A stretch of DNA of 64,000 nt, from assembly GCA_002085115.1 (NCBI GenBank), contig MZGQ01000019.1, forward strand, positions 17,191-81,190. Direction: 5' to 3'. The first letter of the stretch is position 1. Each line of letters opens with the position of its first letter. Position numbers and translations under genes: made by a program. Source of the stretch: Desulfococcus sp. 4484_241 (GTDB taxonomy: Bacteria > Desulfobacterota > Desulfobacteria > Desulfobacterales > Desulfosudaceae). Under the pieces are notes generated by a model. The model was not told the DNA's origin and searched no databases. It saw only the letters and a list, made by a program, of their open reading frames with translations. Of this stretch, positions 50,252 to 60,104 are shown in pieces.

Positions 50252-51160
50252 TTAAGGATTGTTCTTTAAAAAAGTTTCTATTGCGTCGCCTACCGCCCCT
50301 GCTTCATCCTCAAGCAGGTAATGCCCTGCCCTGTGAAACTCGATATGCTCCGCTTCAGGGAATCTCCGCCGCCACTCCATGTAGTAGTCCCGGTCAAAAA
50401 CAAAATCACGCATGCCCCAGCAGATCAACATTGGAAAACGGGAAAGCTTATGCAGATTTTCATCAAGAAACATCCCCATCTCGTAGCTTGGGTCCTTTTT
50501 TGTCAGTGCTATGTCCTGCACAAATTTCAAAGTGGCTATCCTGTTTTTCCAGCTGTTATAAGGAGCGATCAATCCTGCCTTGACATCCTTTGGAAGTTTT
50601 TTAGCCGGGGCCATGTAGAGAGCCGCGCGCGCGAACAGGTTTGCTCCAAGCACCGCCGGGACGGCAAAAAAAGAGAGGCGCCGTACAAGCCAAAGCCTTA
50701 ACGGTATAGGTTTTTCGGCCAATTTCAGAAAAGCGGCGGTGTTGGTAATCACCACGCGTTTTATTTTTTCCAGGTTTCGAAGGGCAAAAGCACATCCTAT
50801 GAACCCACCCCAGTCATGCACAATGAGTGTTATTCCCTCTTTTATACCAAGGTTGTCAATAAAGTTTTCAAGGTCTGTCACCCTGTTTTCCAGCCTGTAT
50901 GGATAACGATCCGGGGACGGTTTTTCAGAAAAGCCGCAACCGATATGGTCGGGACACAACACCCTGAAAGATGGAGAAAACCTTTTTATAAGCCCGCGGT
51001 AGTAAAACGACCAGGTCGGGTTACCGTGAAGCATCAGCAACGGTTCGCCTTCACCTTCATCGACATAATGGTATGCAAGGCCGCCTATATCCATAAAGTT
51101 GGAACGAAACGGATAAAGATGCGCAAAGGGCGATATGTCAATCTCGGGAGGAATCACCAT
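50252..51160 (-). CDS. oleB: OleB-like beta-lactone decarboxylase (haloalkane-dehalogenase-type alpha/beta hydrolase)
   Basis: LLMLHGNPTWSFYYRGLIKRF, VLCPDHIGCGFSEKP, LIVHDWGGFIGCAFAL (Asp nucleophile). Confidence 0.9.
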   Translation of the reverse strand: MVIPPEIDISPFAHLYPFRSNFMDIGGLAYHYVDEGEGEPLLMLHGNPTWSFYYRGLIKRFSPSFRVLCPDHIGCGFSEKPSPDRYPYRLENRVTDLENFIDNLGIKEGITLIVHDWGGFIGCAFALRNLEKIKRVVITNTAAFLKLAEKPIPLRLWLVRRLSFFAVPAVLGANLFARAALYMAPAKKLPKDVKAGLIAPYNSWKNRIATLKFVQDIALTKKDPSYEMGMFLDENLHKLSRFPMLICWGMRDFVFDRDYYMEWRRRFPEAEHIEFHRAGHYLLEDEAGAVGDAIETFLKNNP

Positions 51161-52200
51161 TCAACCCCCAGCATCAGGCAGTTCAGGCCGCTGCCTATAC
51201 CAAGGAAACCCACAACATCCCCGGGAACAAGGAACTCCCTGTCGTCGGCGATCGCCGCAGTCATTGGGAGGGATACCGTTCCCATGTTGGCCAGGTACTG
51301 GTAGGTGGGAAAATCCTTCTCCTGCGGCACACCTATAGCCTTCAGTATCGCTTTCTGGTTTGCTTCTCCGACCTGGTGGCATATCACCTTGTCGGGCTGG
51401 GATTCGGAAAGGTTAAGCTCTTTTTTGAACGCTTTAAAGGTCTCAACACCCAGGGCCACCCCGTTTTTCAGCACACCGACCGCATCGGTTTCCATCTTGT
51501 AAAATTGGCTTGATGCTCCGGTATCAGGCCCCCAAATGCAGAGCCGGTGATGTTCCGAGGCGTTTCTCACCACACCTCCCATCAGGCGATGGCGCCGGTA
51601 ATCCCCGGTTGGATACGTCTTTCCGGTCAGAATCATGGCCACCGCCCCTGACCCTCCGGTTAAAACCGCCATCGATTTTTTAAACGATTCCATGTCGCAT
51701 TCACTGTTCATGCGGTCTATGGTAAGATCCACTATCTGACGGGCCGATTCGCATGAAACAACCATTCCGGCCTTTATCTGCCCCAGCTCAATGGCGTTGG
51801 CAACTTCTATGATTCCGGTCATGACACCAAGGCACGCGTTGGAGATGTCAAAAATAACCGTACGGCTGTTCAACCCCAGTCCATTAGCAACAGAGCATGC
51901 TGTTGCAGGTTCAAGGTTATCCCTGCAAACCCCGCAATAAACCAGCATCCCTATATCATCCGTGGCAACATCCGAAGATGCCAGAGCCTTGATGCCGGCC
52001 TTTATCGCACCGGTATACATGGGCTCGCCAGAATCCCAGAAGCGGCGCTCCTGTATCCCGGTAAGTGCCCTGAGCTGACCTTTTTTAAGGTTCAGCCTGG
52101 AATATAGAGGGGAAAGGCGCTCTTCCAGTTCTTCTGAAGTGATGACATTGGGGGCGAGCTCGTAGCCAAACGAGTCTATGTAAACGGTGCTGTAAAGCAT
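51154..52200 (-). CDS. oleA: OleA-like thiolase-superfamily condensing enzyme (KAS III type)
   Basis: FDISNACLGVMTGIIEVANAIELGQ active-site Cys, VICHQVGEANQKAILKAIGV, GIGSGLNCLMLGVEW; first gene of ole operon. Confidence 0.92.
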   Translation of the reverse strand: MLYSTVYIDSFGYELAPNVITSEELEERLSPLYSRLNLKKGQLRALTGIQERRFWDSGEPMYTGAIKAGIKALASSDVATDDIGMLVYCGVCRDNLEPATACSVANGLGLNSRTVIFDISNACLGVMTGIIEVANAIELGQIKAGMVVSCESARQIVDLTIDRMNSECDMESFKKSMAVLTGGSGAVAMILTGKTYPTGDYRRHRLMGGVVRNASEHHRLCIWGPDTGASSQFYKMETDAVGVLKNGVALGVETFKAFKKELNLSESQPDKVICHQVGEANQKAILKAIGVPQEKDFPTYQYLANMGTVSLPMTAAIADDREFLVPGDVVGFLGIGSGLNCLMLGVEW

Positions 52201-52370
52201 ACTGACTGGATGCTCCCTGTGTTATGTGGCTTCAGGCCGGGGCTTTTTAAAATGGAAAACAATGCCATCATGCCATCGGCCGTGCACCTGGGTTTATGTG
52301 TAATTCCGGCATAGAATACGGGAAAGCTATAATCTGTCAGAGCCTCTTGTCAAGCCCTTTCCAGCCGGAG

Positions 52371-53375
52371 TTACTGCGGCACTGCCGTCTTTTCAGGTGC
52401 CCCGGAAAGACGGTCAAGTGCGATAACTATTAAGAACCCGGTTACCGCAAGAGTAATGGCAGCCATCACCTCCATGCTCATACCTTCTTTTGGGATGATG
52501 TTGCGTTCGTACAACACATGCGGTTTCCCCATTATGACTGCGACCTCGACCGGTTCCTTCCATGGCCATATCTTTTTCATCGAACCGGCCATAAGGCCAG
52601 TTAAAACAGCGAGTGTTATATCATGCCATCTTGAAAGCATATAGCTCAACAGCCTGGAAAATGAAAGTATACCGGCCAGGCATCCTGCACAAAATACAAA
52701 TAGTATAATGACGTTTTGCACCAGAAACGGATTCTTAAGTGCACCTATTATAAAAGCGTATTTACCGAGTATAAGCAGGATAAAGGCGCCGCTTATCCCG
52801 GGCAGTATCATGGCACAGATCGCTATAAACCCCGAAAGAAAAACAAACCACATATCTTCAGGCGTAGTGACCGGGACAAGGCTCACGATCTCCCATGCCG
52901 CTGCAACGCCCAGCATGCAGGCTGGCAGGGTGGTTTTGTCCCAGCTGGTAACCTTCCGTCCAACAACCAGCACGGACGCTGCTATGAGGCCGAAAAACAG
53001 GCTCCATGTCGGCACCGGGTGGTGTATGAGCAGGTAGTTCATCAGTTTTGCCGTGCTGATTATGGCGGTGGCTATACCACCTAAAAGAAAAACCAGGAAC
53101 CTGACATGGACGGCTGCAACAGCACCCTTTAGATCGAGCGACAGAATGCGCCTGACAGCAGTGGAATCAAACGATTTTACAGCTTCAAGGAGCTGCTCAT
53201 ATATACCCGTTATAAGCGCTATAGTGCCGCCGGAAACGCCGGGAATTACATCCGCAGAACCCATGCACAAGCCCTTTACATATAAAATGAAAGATTCTTT
53301 GGCCGTGCGCGGGCCCGGACTTTTGCAGAACGCCTCTTTCCATGTCATAATACGGTTTTCTCCCATAGAGATCAC
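52371..53375 (-). CDS. DUF368 membrane protein (PopT-type polyprenyl-phosphate translocase family)
   Basis: GLCMGSADVIPGVSGGTIALITGIYEQLLEAVKSF and LPGISGAFILLILGKY paired motifs. Confidence 0.9.
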   Translation of the reverse strand: MISMGENRIMTWKEAFCKSPGPRTAKESFILYVKGLCMGSADVIPGVSGGTIALITGIYEQLLEAVKSFDSTAVRRILSLDLKGAVAAVHVRFLVFLLGGIATAIISTAKLMNYLLIHHPVPTWSLFFGLIAASVLVVGRKVTSWDKTTLPACMLGVAAAWEIVSLVPVTTPEDMWFVFLSGFIAICAMILPGISGAFILLILGKYAFIIGALKNPFLVQNVIILFVFCAGCLAGILSFSRLLSYMLSRWHDITLAVLTGLMAGSMKKIWPWKEPVEVAVIMGKPHVLYERNIIPKEGMSMEVMAAITLAVTGFLIVIALDRLSGAPEKTAVPQ

Positions 53376-53380
53376 TCTTC

Positions 53381-54493
53381 TTATTCGTTTCGTTGGCCGG
53401 GAATCGTCGAAAGCGCAGAATTTTCCTCCGAGGCTTTCCTTGCCTTTATATATCTAATCCATGTTTTCAAAACCGAATGTACCAGCGTGGCAAGGGGAAT
53501 TGCAAAAAAAAGCCCCCATGCTCCCCAGATTCCTCCAAATATAAGAAGGGCAACAATAGTAGCCACGGGATGAAGATTAACCACTCCTGACAGCAGCAGC
53601 GGAGCCAGCAGGTTACCATCCAGGGCCTGGAGAACAAGATAAGAGACTACAAGCCAAGTAAACTCCGGAGAGAATCCCCACTGGAAGAAGGCAACAAGGG
53701 CAACCGGAAAAAACATTACCGTAGCGCCTATATAGGGAGCAATCACCGACAATCCTACTGCAAGGGATATAAGCGCCGTAAATTTAAGCCCAAGGAAAGT
53801 AAAAAGCAGGTAACTCGCTGTCCATACTATTGCAATCTCCCATATCTTACCACGCATGTAGTTGGCTATCTGCCGGTTTACATCCTGCCATACCTCTGAT
53901 GCCAAGCCGGTGTTTGCAGGCAGAAGGCGTTTGAACCATTCGATGATTCCCTGCTTGTCCTTCAAAAAAAAGAAAACCAGCAATGGCACAAGGACCAGGT
54001 AAACCACCAGCGTTATTATCCCCCGAACCGAGGCGAGCGAGATCGATAAAATGTACTGGCCCAAAAGGGTGATCTCGGTTTTAAGAAAATTTACGAATTG
54101 GCTGACCTGCTGCTGTGATATAATTTCAGGATAGCGTCCAGGAAGCTGCATCAGCTGTTTTTGTCCATTTGCAAGCAGCATGGGAAGTTCCTGCAGCATG
54201 GTTACAAACTGTTTTGAAAGCATTGGCAGCAAAAAGATAAAAAAGGAAAGAAGTGCTGCAACAAACAGGGAAAACACTGCAACAAGCGCGATATTTCTTG
54301 TAACCCTGAACCGTTCAAGTCCGCTTATCAGGCCTTCGAGAATATAGGCAATTACAATAGCCGCTATGACAGGGGCCAGCATCTTGCCGATCGTTGCCAC
54401 CAGCACAAAACCTGCCAGAAGAAACGCAAACAGGATTACAACCTGCGGATCGGTTCCATATTTTTTATACCAGTTTTTGATTATCTCTATCAT
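53381..54493 (-). CDS. AI-2E family transporter (PerM/YdiK-like)
   Basis: Multi-TM; VLVPLLVFFFLKDKQGI, GLSVIAPYIGATVMFFPVALVAFFQWG, LHPVATIVALLIFGGIWGAWGLFFAIPLAT. Confidence 0.9.
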   Translation of the reverse strand: MIEIIKNWYKKYGTDPQVVILFAFLLAGFVLVATIGKMLAPVIAAIVIAYILEGLISGLERFRVTRNIALVAVFSLFVAALLSFFIFLLPMLSKQFVTMLQELPMLLANGQKQLMQLPGRYPEIISQQQVSQFVNFLKTEITLLGQYILSISLASVRGIITLVVYLVLVPLLVFFFLKDKQGIIEWFKRLLPANTGLASEVWQDVNRQIANYMRGKIWEIAIVWTASYLLFTFLGLKFTALISLAVGLSVIAPYIGATVMFFPVALVAFFQWGFSPEFTWLVVSYLVLQALDGNLLAPLLLSGVVNLHPVATIVALLIFGGIWGAWGLFFAIPLATLVHSVLKTWIRYIKARKASEENSALSTIPGQRNE

Positions 54494-54686
54494 ACGCCCC
54501 CCATATCTTGAGGATCGTCTTAACGCACACGCCCCGTATTAACAATCAGTGCATCATATACCATATCCTGGTAAAATAAATATGCAAAACTTATTGTTCT
54601 CCATAGCGAACCATGTTAACAAGATTATCATCAGTATATAACTCAAATCGTTAAGCCAACCGAATACAACACAAAGGATATATATC

Positions 54687-55301
54687 ATGAAAAAAAGAAG
54701 TTTATTTAAAAACCTTCGTCAAAACGAGCGGGAGCTGAGGAAAACCATTATACTCGATGCCGCAGTAAAACTTTTCAGGGATAACGTGTTCAACGGAGTG
54801 GGCATGCGTGACATAGCTGCCGAAGCAGGCATATCCCCGGCAACGATATACCGCTATTTTCCCAGCAGGGACGACATCCTTGCAGAGGCGCTGCTGCAGG
54901 ACATAAACAAAATAGAAGACCGTCTTGACAATATGTTGAAAAACCGGCAGATAACCGCAAAGGATCTTGCCATAGCGGTGGTTGATTATTTTCTTGACAA
55001 TGAGCCGACCTTTCACATGATGTGCCACTTTCTTACAAGCGGAACAGTAACTCCTGAGGCAAAAAATAAATTCAATCTTATCCAGGAATACTTCATAAAC
55101 ATGTTTAACATGAAAATTAAAATGATCGCGGGAAAGAACCATGATGTTGTTCACACTCACGCCTTTTTCGCATCCATTGCCGGGGTTGTTCTCACCTTTC
55201 TTCACTACCCGGGCCTTAACAAACAGAAAAAGCGGGAATACATGCACAGGCTCGCTCTATCCATAATAACAGAAGGCGGCCGTCTGCCCATGCCTGATTA
55301 G
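54687..55301 (+). CDS. TetR family transcriptional regulator
   Basis: N-terminal HTH: ILDAAVKLFRDNVFNGVGMRDIAAEAGISPATIYRYFPSRDDILAEAL. Confidence 0.92.
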   Translation: MKKRSLFKNLRQNERELRKTIILDAAVKLFRDNVFNGVGMRDIAAEAGISPATIYRYFPSRDDILAEALLQDINKIEDRLDNMLKNRQITAKDLAIAVVDYFLDNEPTFHMMCHFLTSGTVTPEAKNKFNLIQEYFINMFNMKIKMIAGKNHDVVHTHAFFASIAGVVLTFLHYPGLNKQKKREYMHRLALSIITEGGRLPMPD

Positions 55302-55430
55302 TCAGACAGAATTCCCCTGCAACATTTTCCAGTGTTGTATAAATGTTTTGATTAAATCGGTCTTATTCCATAATATCTGTTTTAAAACCATTGTCCGCAA
55401 CTTTCGGTATTCCACGGTTGGAGGTGCTTC

Positions 55431-57296
55431 ATGAAAAAAGAGCTTGCAGGCCCCTCAGAGAGGGTGCTGGTGGTCGATCTTTCCGGCAAAAAGTTTGAAG
55501 TCTATGATGTTCCCAGGCAGCTTAGGAAAATGTACCTCGGCGGCAAGGGACTTGGATTGAAACTCATTTTTGACCGGATGGATCCTGGCACGGATCCACT
55601 TGGCAGTGAAAATATTATTGCTTTTATGCCCGGAGTACTGATGGGAACGGGCGCTCCATGCACAGGCAGATTCGCTGCTGTCACAAAGTCCCCCCTTACC
55701 GGAATAATGGTCACATCTTCATGCGGCGGGCCTTTTGGCATGCAGCTAAAGACTGCCGGATGGGATGGACTGCTGATTACCGGCAAAGCGGACTCTCCAG
55801 TATACATAGAAGTTACTTCCGAAGGTGTACTGTTCATGGATGCCGCCAGCCTGTGGGGCGCAACTACCGATGAAACCCAGCAAAGGCTTGCAAGCGACAA
55901 GCGCACCGGCGTGCTTGCCATAGGCCCGGCAGGCGAAAACATGGTCAGGTTCGCAAATATTGCGTCCGGCCACAGGTTCTTGGGCAGAGGGGGCATGGGG
56001 GCTGTTATGGGCTCCAAAAACCTGAAGGCTGTTGTGGCCAGGGGCAGGGATTACAGGATAAGGCCCATGGATGCCGAATTGTTTAACCGCGTTAAGCAGA
56101 GGGCATTGAAGTATATCAACAGCAATGAAATGACATCTGCCACTTACAGGAATTACGGCACAAGAGCCAATGTCAATCCCTGCAACAAAGCCAACATACT
56201 GCCAGTCAACAATTTTTCAGACGGAAGCCACGATATGGCGACAAATATCTCGGGCGAGGAGATAAATAAAAACCACGACACAAGCCACAGCACCTGCAAA
56301 CCATGTTCAATACTGTGCGGCCAGAAAGGAAATTTTGGCGGACGCGAACTTCCTGTGCCGGAGTTTGAAACCGTAGGGCTGCTTGGCTCCAACCTCGGCA
56401 TTTTCGACCCGGTCCAAATCGCTGAGTTCAACAGGATTTGCGGAGAAATGGGCATGGACACTATATCCGCAGGCGGTACAATTGCGTGGGTAATGGAAGC
56501 GTCAGAGAAGGGATTGGTTGATACGCCCCTGCGATTTGGGGACCCGAAGAGTGTGGAAAAGGCCCTGATGGATATCGCCAACATGGAAGGGTTTGGGAAA
56601 GAGATGGCAATGGGTACAAGGGCCCTTTCTGAAAAATATGGAGGAAAGGAGTTCGCGATACAGGTCAAGGGGCTCGAGATGGCGGCCTATGATCCGCGTG
56701 GTTCCTTTGGCCAGGGCCTTGCCTACGCAGTTGCAAACCGTGGAGCCTGCCACCTGTCCGCCTATCTTATCGCCCAGGAGATATACTTTAAAATGCTAAA
56801 TCCGCGACGAACGTATGGCAAGCCCGAGTTTGTAAAGTTTTTCGAAAGCCTTACCTGTTGCGTAAACTCCCTGCATACATGCCAGTTTACCATGTTTGCC
56901 TATCTGCTTGAACCGCCTGCCGTCAAAAAATCACCGGACCGGCTGCTTGCTTTTTTCATGCAAAACACGCCGGGTATCGCCGTAAAGCTGACCGACTTCG
57001 GCATCTACACCAAACTCTGGCAATCCGTTACAGGTATCCCCATGTCAAACAGCGAGTTTCTCAGGGCCGGTGACCGGATCCACGTGCTGGAAAGATACAT
57101 GAACACACAAATGGGAATATCCCGCAAGGACGATACACTGCCTGAACGTTTGTTAAAGGAGGGCAGAAAGTCGGATCCTGAAAACCTGGTTGTGCCCCTT
57201 GAATCGATGCTTGATAAATATTACAGGCTGAGAGGTTATGACAGCAACGGCATCCCGACAAAGGAAACATTAAAAAAACTGAAAATAATAGATTAG
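55431..57296 (+). CDS. Aldehyde:ferredoxin oxidoreductase family tungsten enzyme
   Basis: YLGGKGLGLKLIFDRM, HSTCKPCSILCGQKG Fe-S cysteines and later CCVNSLHTC, AYDPRGSFGQGLAYAVANRGACHL. Confidence 0.92.
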   Translation: MKKELAGPSERVLVVDLSGKKFEVYDVPRQLRKMYLGGKGLGLKLIFDRMDPGTDPLGSENIIAFMPGVLMGTGAPCTGRFAAVTKSPLTGIMVTSSCGGPFGMQLKTAGWDGLLITGKADSPVYIEVTSEGVLFMDAASLWGATTDETQQRLASDKRTGVLAIGPAGENMVRFANIASGHRFLGRGGMGAVMGSKNLKAVVARGRDYRIRPMDAELFNRVKQRALKYINSNEMTSATYRNYGTRANVNPCNKANILPVNNFSDGSHDMATNISGEEINKNHDTSHSTCKPCSILCGQKGNFGGRELPVPEFETVGLLGSNLGIFDPVQIAEFNRICGEMGMDTISAGGTIAWVMEASEKGLVDTPLRFGDPKSVEKALMDIANMEGFGKEMAMGTRALSEKYGGKEFAIQVKGLEMAAYDPRGSFGQGLAYAVANRGACHLSAYLIAQEIYFKMLNPRRTYGKPEFVKFFESLTCCVNSLHTCQFTMFAYLLEPPAVKKSPDRLLAFFMQNTPGIAVKLTDFGIYTKLWQSVTGIPMSNSEFLRAGDRIHVLERYMNTQMGISRKDDTLPERLLKEGRKSDPENLVVPLESMLDKYYRLRGYDSNGIPTKETLKKLKIID

Positions 57297-57376
57297 CCGG
57301 AGCATTTTCATGAAATACCCGGGTTAAGAGAGGCATAACTTTCCCGGACATTTATCTCAATCGCTGTTTTATCGGA

Positions 57377-58363
57377 TTGGAGAAGACAAGTCTTATGACG
57401 GTAAGAGGGCGTTTGACAGGATATCTTGTTTTATTGGCAATTTTTGTATTGCTGCTGTCCGGCTGTACCACTCTGGGAATAAAATCGATCCCGCTTGAGG
57501 ATTTAAAAAAGAAATACGCCAACGAAAATTCGAGATTCCTGGAGTTGGACGGTATGAATATCCACTACAGGGATGAGGGCTCCGGTCCGGTGCTTGTCCT
57601 TATACATGGAGTTTGTGCATCTCTCCATACATGGGACGGATGGGTAATGGACCTCAAGGATCACTACCGTATTATACGCATGGATCTTCCCGGTTTCGGA
57701 CTGACACCGCTTAAGGATAAAAATGTGTATGACCGGGATCAGGGAGTCAGGCTGATGGATGAATTTGCAGCAAAGCTGGGGCTTGACCATTTCTACCTTG
57801 CCGGCAATTCACTGGGTGGGTACCTGGCCTGGATATATACATATGCACACCCCGAAAAGGTGGACAAGCTTATACTCATCGATTCAGCGGGCTTTCCATC
57901 TAAAACACCGTTTGTGCTGAGGTTCGCCTCTTTTCCGCTTATCAGGCCATTTGCACGGCGCATGATGCCAAAATTCATGTTTGACAATGCAGTCAGGCAG
58001 GTTTACGGAGATGACTCGCGCATAACAAAGGAGACAAGGGACCGATATTTTGAACTTGCCATGCGGAAAGGCGCCAAAAGCGATTATGTGGATATATTCA
58101 CCGTGCTGAAAAGGGAACTTTCAAAGCCGGAGGTTTCTTACGGAATAGACAGGATAACCGTTCCAACCCTTGTGATGTGGGGCGACAAGGATATATGGCT
58201 CCCCTACAAAGAGAATATAGTCAAATGGAGACAGGCCCTTCCAAATGCAAAGTTTATTATATACAAAGGCGTTGGGCACATTCCAATGGAAGAGAGCCCC
58301 GATCTGACTGCTCACGACGCGGACCTGTTTCTTTCGGGAAAAACATCACCGCAAGCAAAGTAA
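57377..58363 (+). CDS. Alpha/beta hydrolase lipoprotein
   Basis: LLLSGCTT lipobox; VLVLIHGVCASLHTWDGW, YLAGNSLGGYLAW nucleophile elbow, C-terminal GVGHIPMEESP. Confidence 0.9.
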   Translation: MEKTSLMTVRGRLTGYLVLLAIFVLLLSGCTTLGIKSIPLEDLKKKYANENSRFLELDGMNIHYRDEGSGPVLVLIHGVCASLHTWDGWVMDLKDHYRIIRMDLPGFGLTPLKDKNVYDRDQGVRLMDEFAAKLGLDHFYLAGNSLGGYLAWIYTYAHPEKVDKLILIDSAGFPSKTPFVLRFASFPLIRPFARRMMPKFMFDNAVRQVYGDDSRITKETRDRYFELAMRKGAKSDYVDIFTVLKRELSKPEVSYGIDRITVPTLVMWGDKDIWLPYKENIVKWRQALPNAKFIIYKGVGHIPMEESPDLTAHDADLFLSGKTSPQAK

Positions 58364-58599
58364 CCGGGGATAAACAAGGCCGTGGTTTCACATTCCCAAG
58401 CCGATATTACTCCATTGGGAAAACTACCGTAATTTGTGCCGTCCAAATCGAATATAAATGGCTATTTGCATAGCCTGGATATTTCACGAGTTGATTTGGC
58501 AGCAAGATTGCTGTGCGCATCACATGAAGATGTGAACATCACCTGTGATTACTGCGGCGGGCTCTCCCCCTGCCTTCGCAGGGTTGACGGATTTGGCGA

Positions 58600-59676
58600 T
58601 TATTTGCCGACGCATAAAATATAGTATAACCCAATGCCGATAAAAAAAGCAAGATACCCAAAAAGAAGAAACTGGATTGTAAACTGCATGGAATTATCCG
58701 TATCTTCATGATCAAGGTAAAGTTTATAAGCGATCAGATTTGCAAAGGAGCCGAAAAGGGATCCGAATCCGCCCACGCTGACACCCCAGAGCAGCGCCTT
58801 CCATTGTGTCGTAAACCTTGCAAAAAGCAGAGCGGTGGGAACATTGCTCATGACCTGGCTCGTCATGCTTGAAAGCAGAAAGACATGGCCTGAAGATTCA
58901 ATGGCGGGTGCCAGCAATGTTTTTATATTCGTCGCCAGGCCGAGAAAACAGAAAAAACAGAGCAGCAGGCTGTAATCTATGCGCAGGCTTTTCCGGTCCA
59001 TTAAAAGTGCATAGATAACAACCACAATCCCGGCAGAAGCAGGTAAAACGTGAAGCGCCGTTAAAATAACGATAACCAGCAGCGACAGATAGATATAAGA
59101 AAAATATCGAACCCTGCCCGTACTGCGGGCTGATTTTTGCTCTTTTCCACTCCTGATCATAATGGAAAAAATAATAAGCAGAACCATAAAAACAAACGAA
59201 AACGGTGCGATCGTTAAAATAAATTTTTCAGGATCAAGTTTGTAAATCCAGTAGATGAAAAGGTTCTGCGGGTTTCCGAAAGGTGTGAGGGCTGAACCGG
59301 CATTGGCGGCAAGCGCCTCAAGAATTACAATAATATCTTTTCTTTTTGTGCGAAGAGAAAGGGTTAACGGCACGATCACGATCAGGGCGGCATCGTTTGT
59401 AAGGAACATGGAGGAAAAAAAGGTGGCAAGAACCAGCTTGAGGGGGATGAAGCCACCCATTTCAAGGCGTCGCGAAATACGGAGCATCAGCCCGCTGTTT
59501 TCAACGCCTTTAACAGCTACGAAAAAGGCAAAGAGGATAAAAAGGACTTTAAGTTCGGTGATGGACCATGATGGTATCTGATTGAGATAAACCGATGTAA
59601 ACACAAGCCCTGATGCAGAAAGAAGCAGCAGCCACTGCTTTAAGATAAAATCGAATAATCCGGCTTGTGTTTTCAT
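58600..59676 (-). CDS. SLC13/ArsB-type anion permease
   Basis: About 10 hydrophobic segments; LTNDAALIVIVPLTLSL, NAGSALTPFGNPQNLFIYWIY, SNVPTALLFA. Confidence 0.85.
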   Translation of the reverse strand: MKTQAGLFDFILKQWLLLLSASGLVFTSVYLNQIPSWSITELKVLFILFAFFVAVKGVENSGLMLRISRRLEMGGFIPLKLVLATFFSSMFLTNDAALIVIVPLTLSLRTKRKDIIVILEALAANAGSALTPFGNPQNLFIYWIYKLDPEKFILTIAPFSFVFMVLLIIFSIMIRSGKEQKSARSTGRVRYFSYIYLSLLVIVILTALHVLPASAGIVVVIYALLMDRKSLRIDYSLLLCFFCFLGLATNIKTLLAPAIESSGHVFLLSSMTSQVMSNVPTALLFARFTTQWKALLWGVSVGGFGSLFGSFANLIAYKLYLDHEDTDNSMQFTIQFLLFGYLAFFIGIGLYYILCVGK

Positions 59677-59700
59677 CGTGCCTTCGGTTTGTGTACTATT

Positions 59701-59970
59701 TTACCGATCGGTCTCTTTTGTTAGAATTCGGTCCAGCTTTTCATACAACCTGTCAAATTTCTTTTCTAATTGTTTATCCTCTGTATGGTTTGCCACTGCT
59801 GCTATAAAGCCTAACAAATCGTCAAGCTCATCAATTGAATATCTTGCAATTAGATATTTCCCCCTGACCTGTGCAATTTTCAATGCTTTTGTGAGCTCCA
59901 AATCGGCAAAGGGGTGATCAACAATCAAATCTCTTTCTTGAGGTGTAAATTTTATTTCGATTTTCTTCAT
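59701..59970 (-). CDS. Small conserved-looking hypothetical protein (89 aa)
   Basis: ERDLIVDHPFADLELTKALKIAQVRGKYLIARYSIDELDDLLGFIAAVANHTEDKQLEKKFDRLYEKLD; good composition and short spacing to neighbours. Confidence 0.6.
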   Translation of the reverse strand: MKKIEIKFTPQERDLIVDHPFADLELTKALKIAQVRGKYLIARYSIDELDDLLGFIAAVANHTEDKQLEKKFDRLYEKLDRILTKETDR

Positions 59971-59983
59971 TTTTTATTTTGCA

Positions 59984-60095
59984 GATAATGGTTTAGCTCA
60001 CCAGGCGCAGGAGCTGCCAGAAGACTAAGGCTTTTAACAACAATGCATTTCAAAAATGTCACAACTCCTATGCTCTGGTGGAACTGATGGTTATC
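59984..60095. repeat. Large imperfect inverted repeat, attC-like or other folded element
   Basis: GATAATggtttagctCACCAGg...ctCTGGTGgaactgatggTTATC, with inner pairing of GCAGGAG with CTCCTATGC; fills the gap between the 59701 and 60105 ORFs. Confidence 0.55.
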
Positions 60096-60104
60096 ATCGC
60101 CGCC

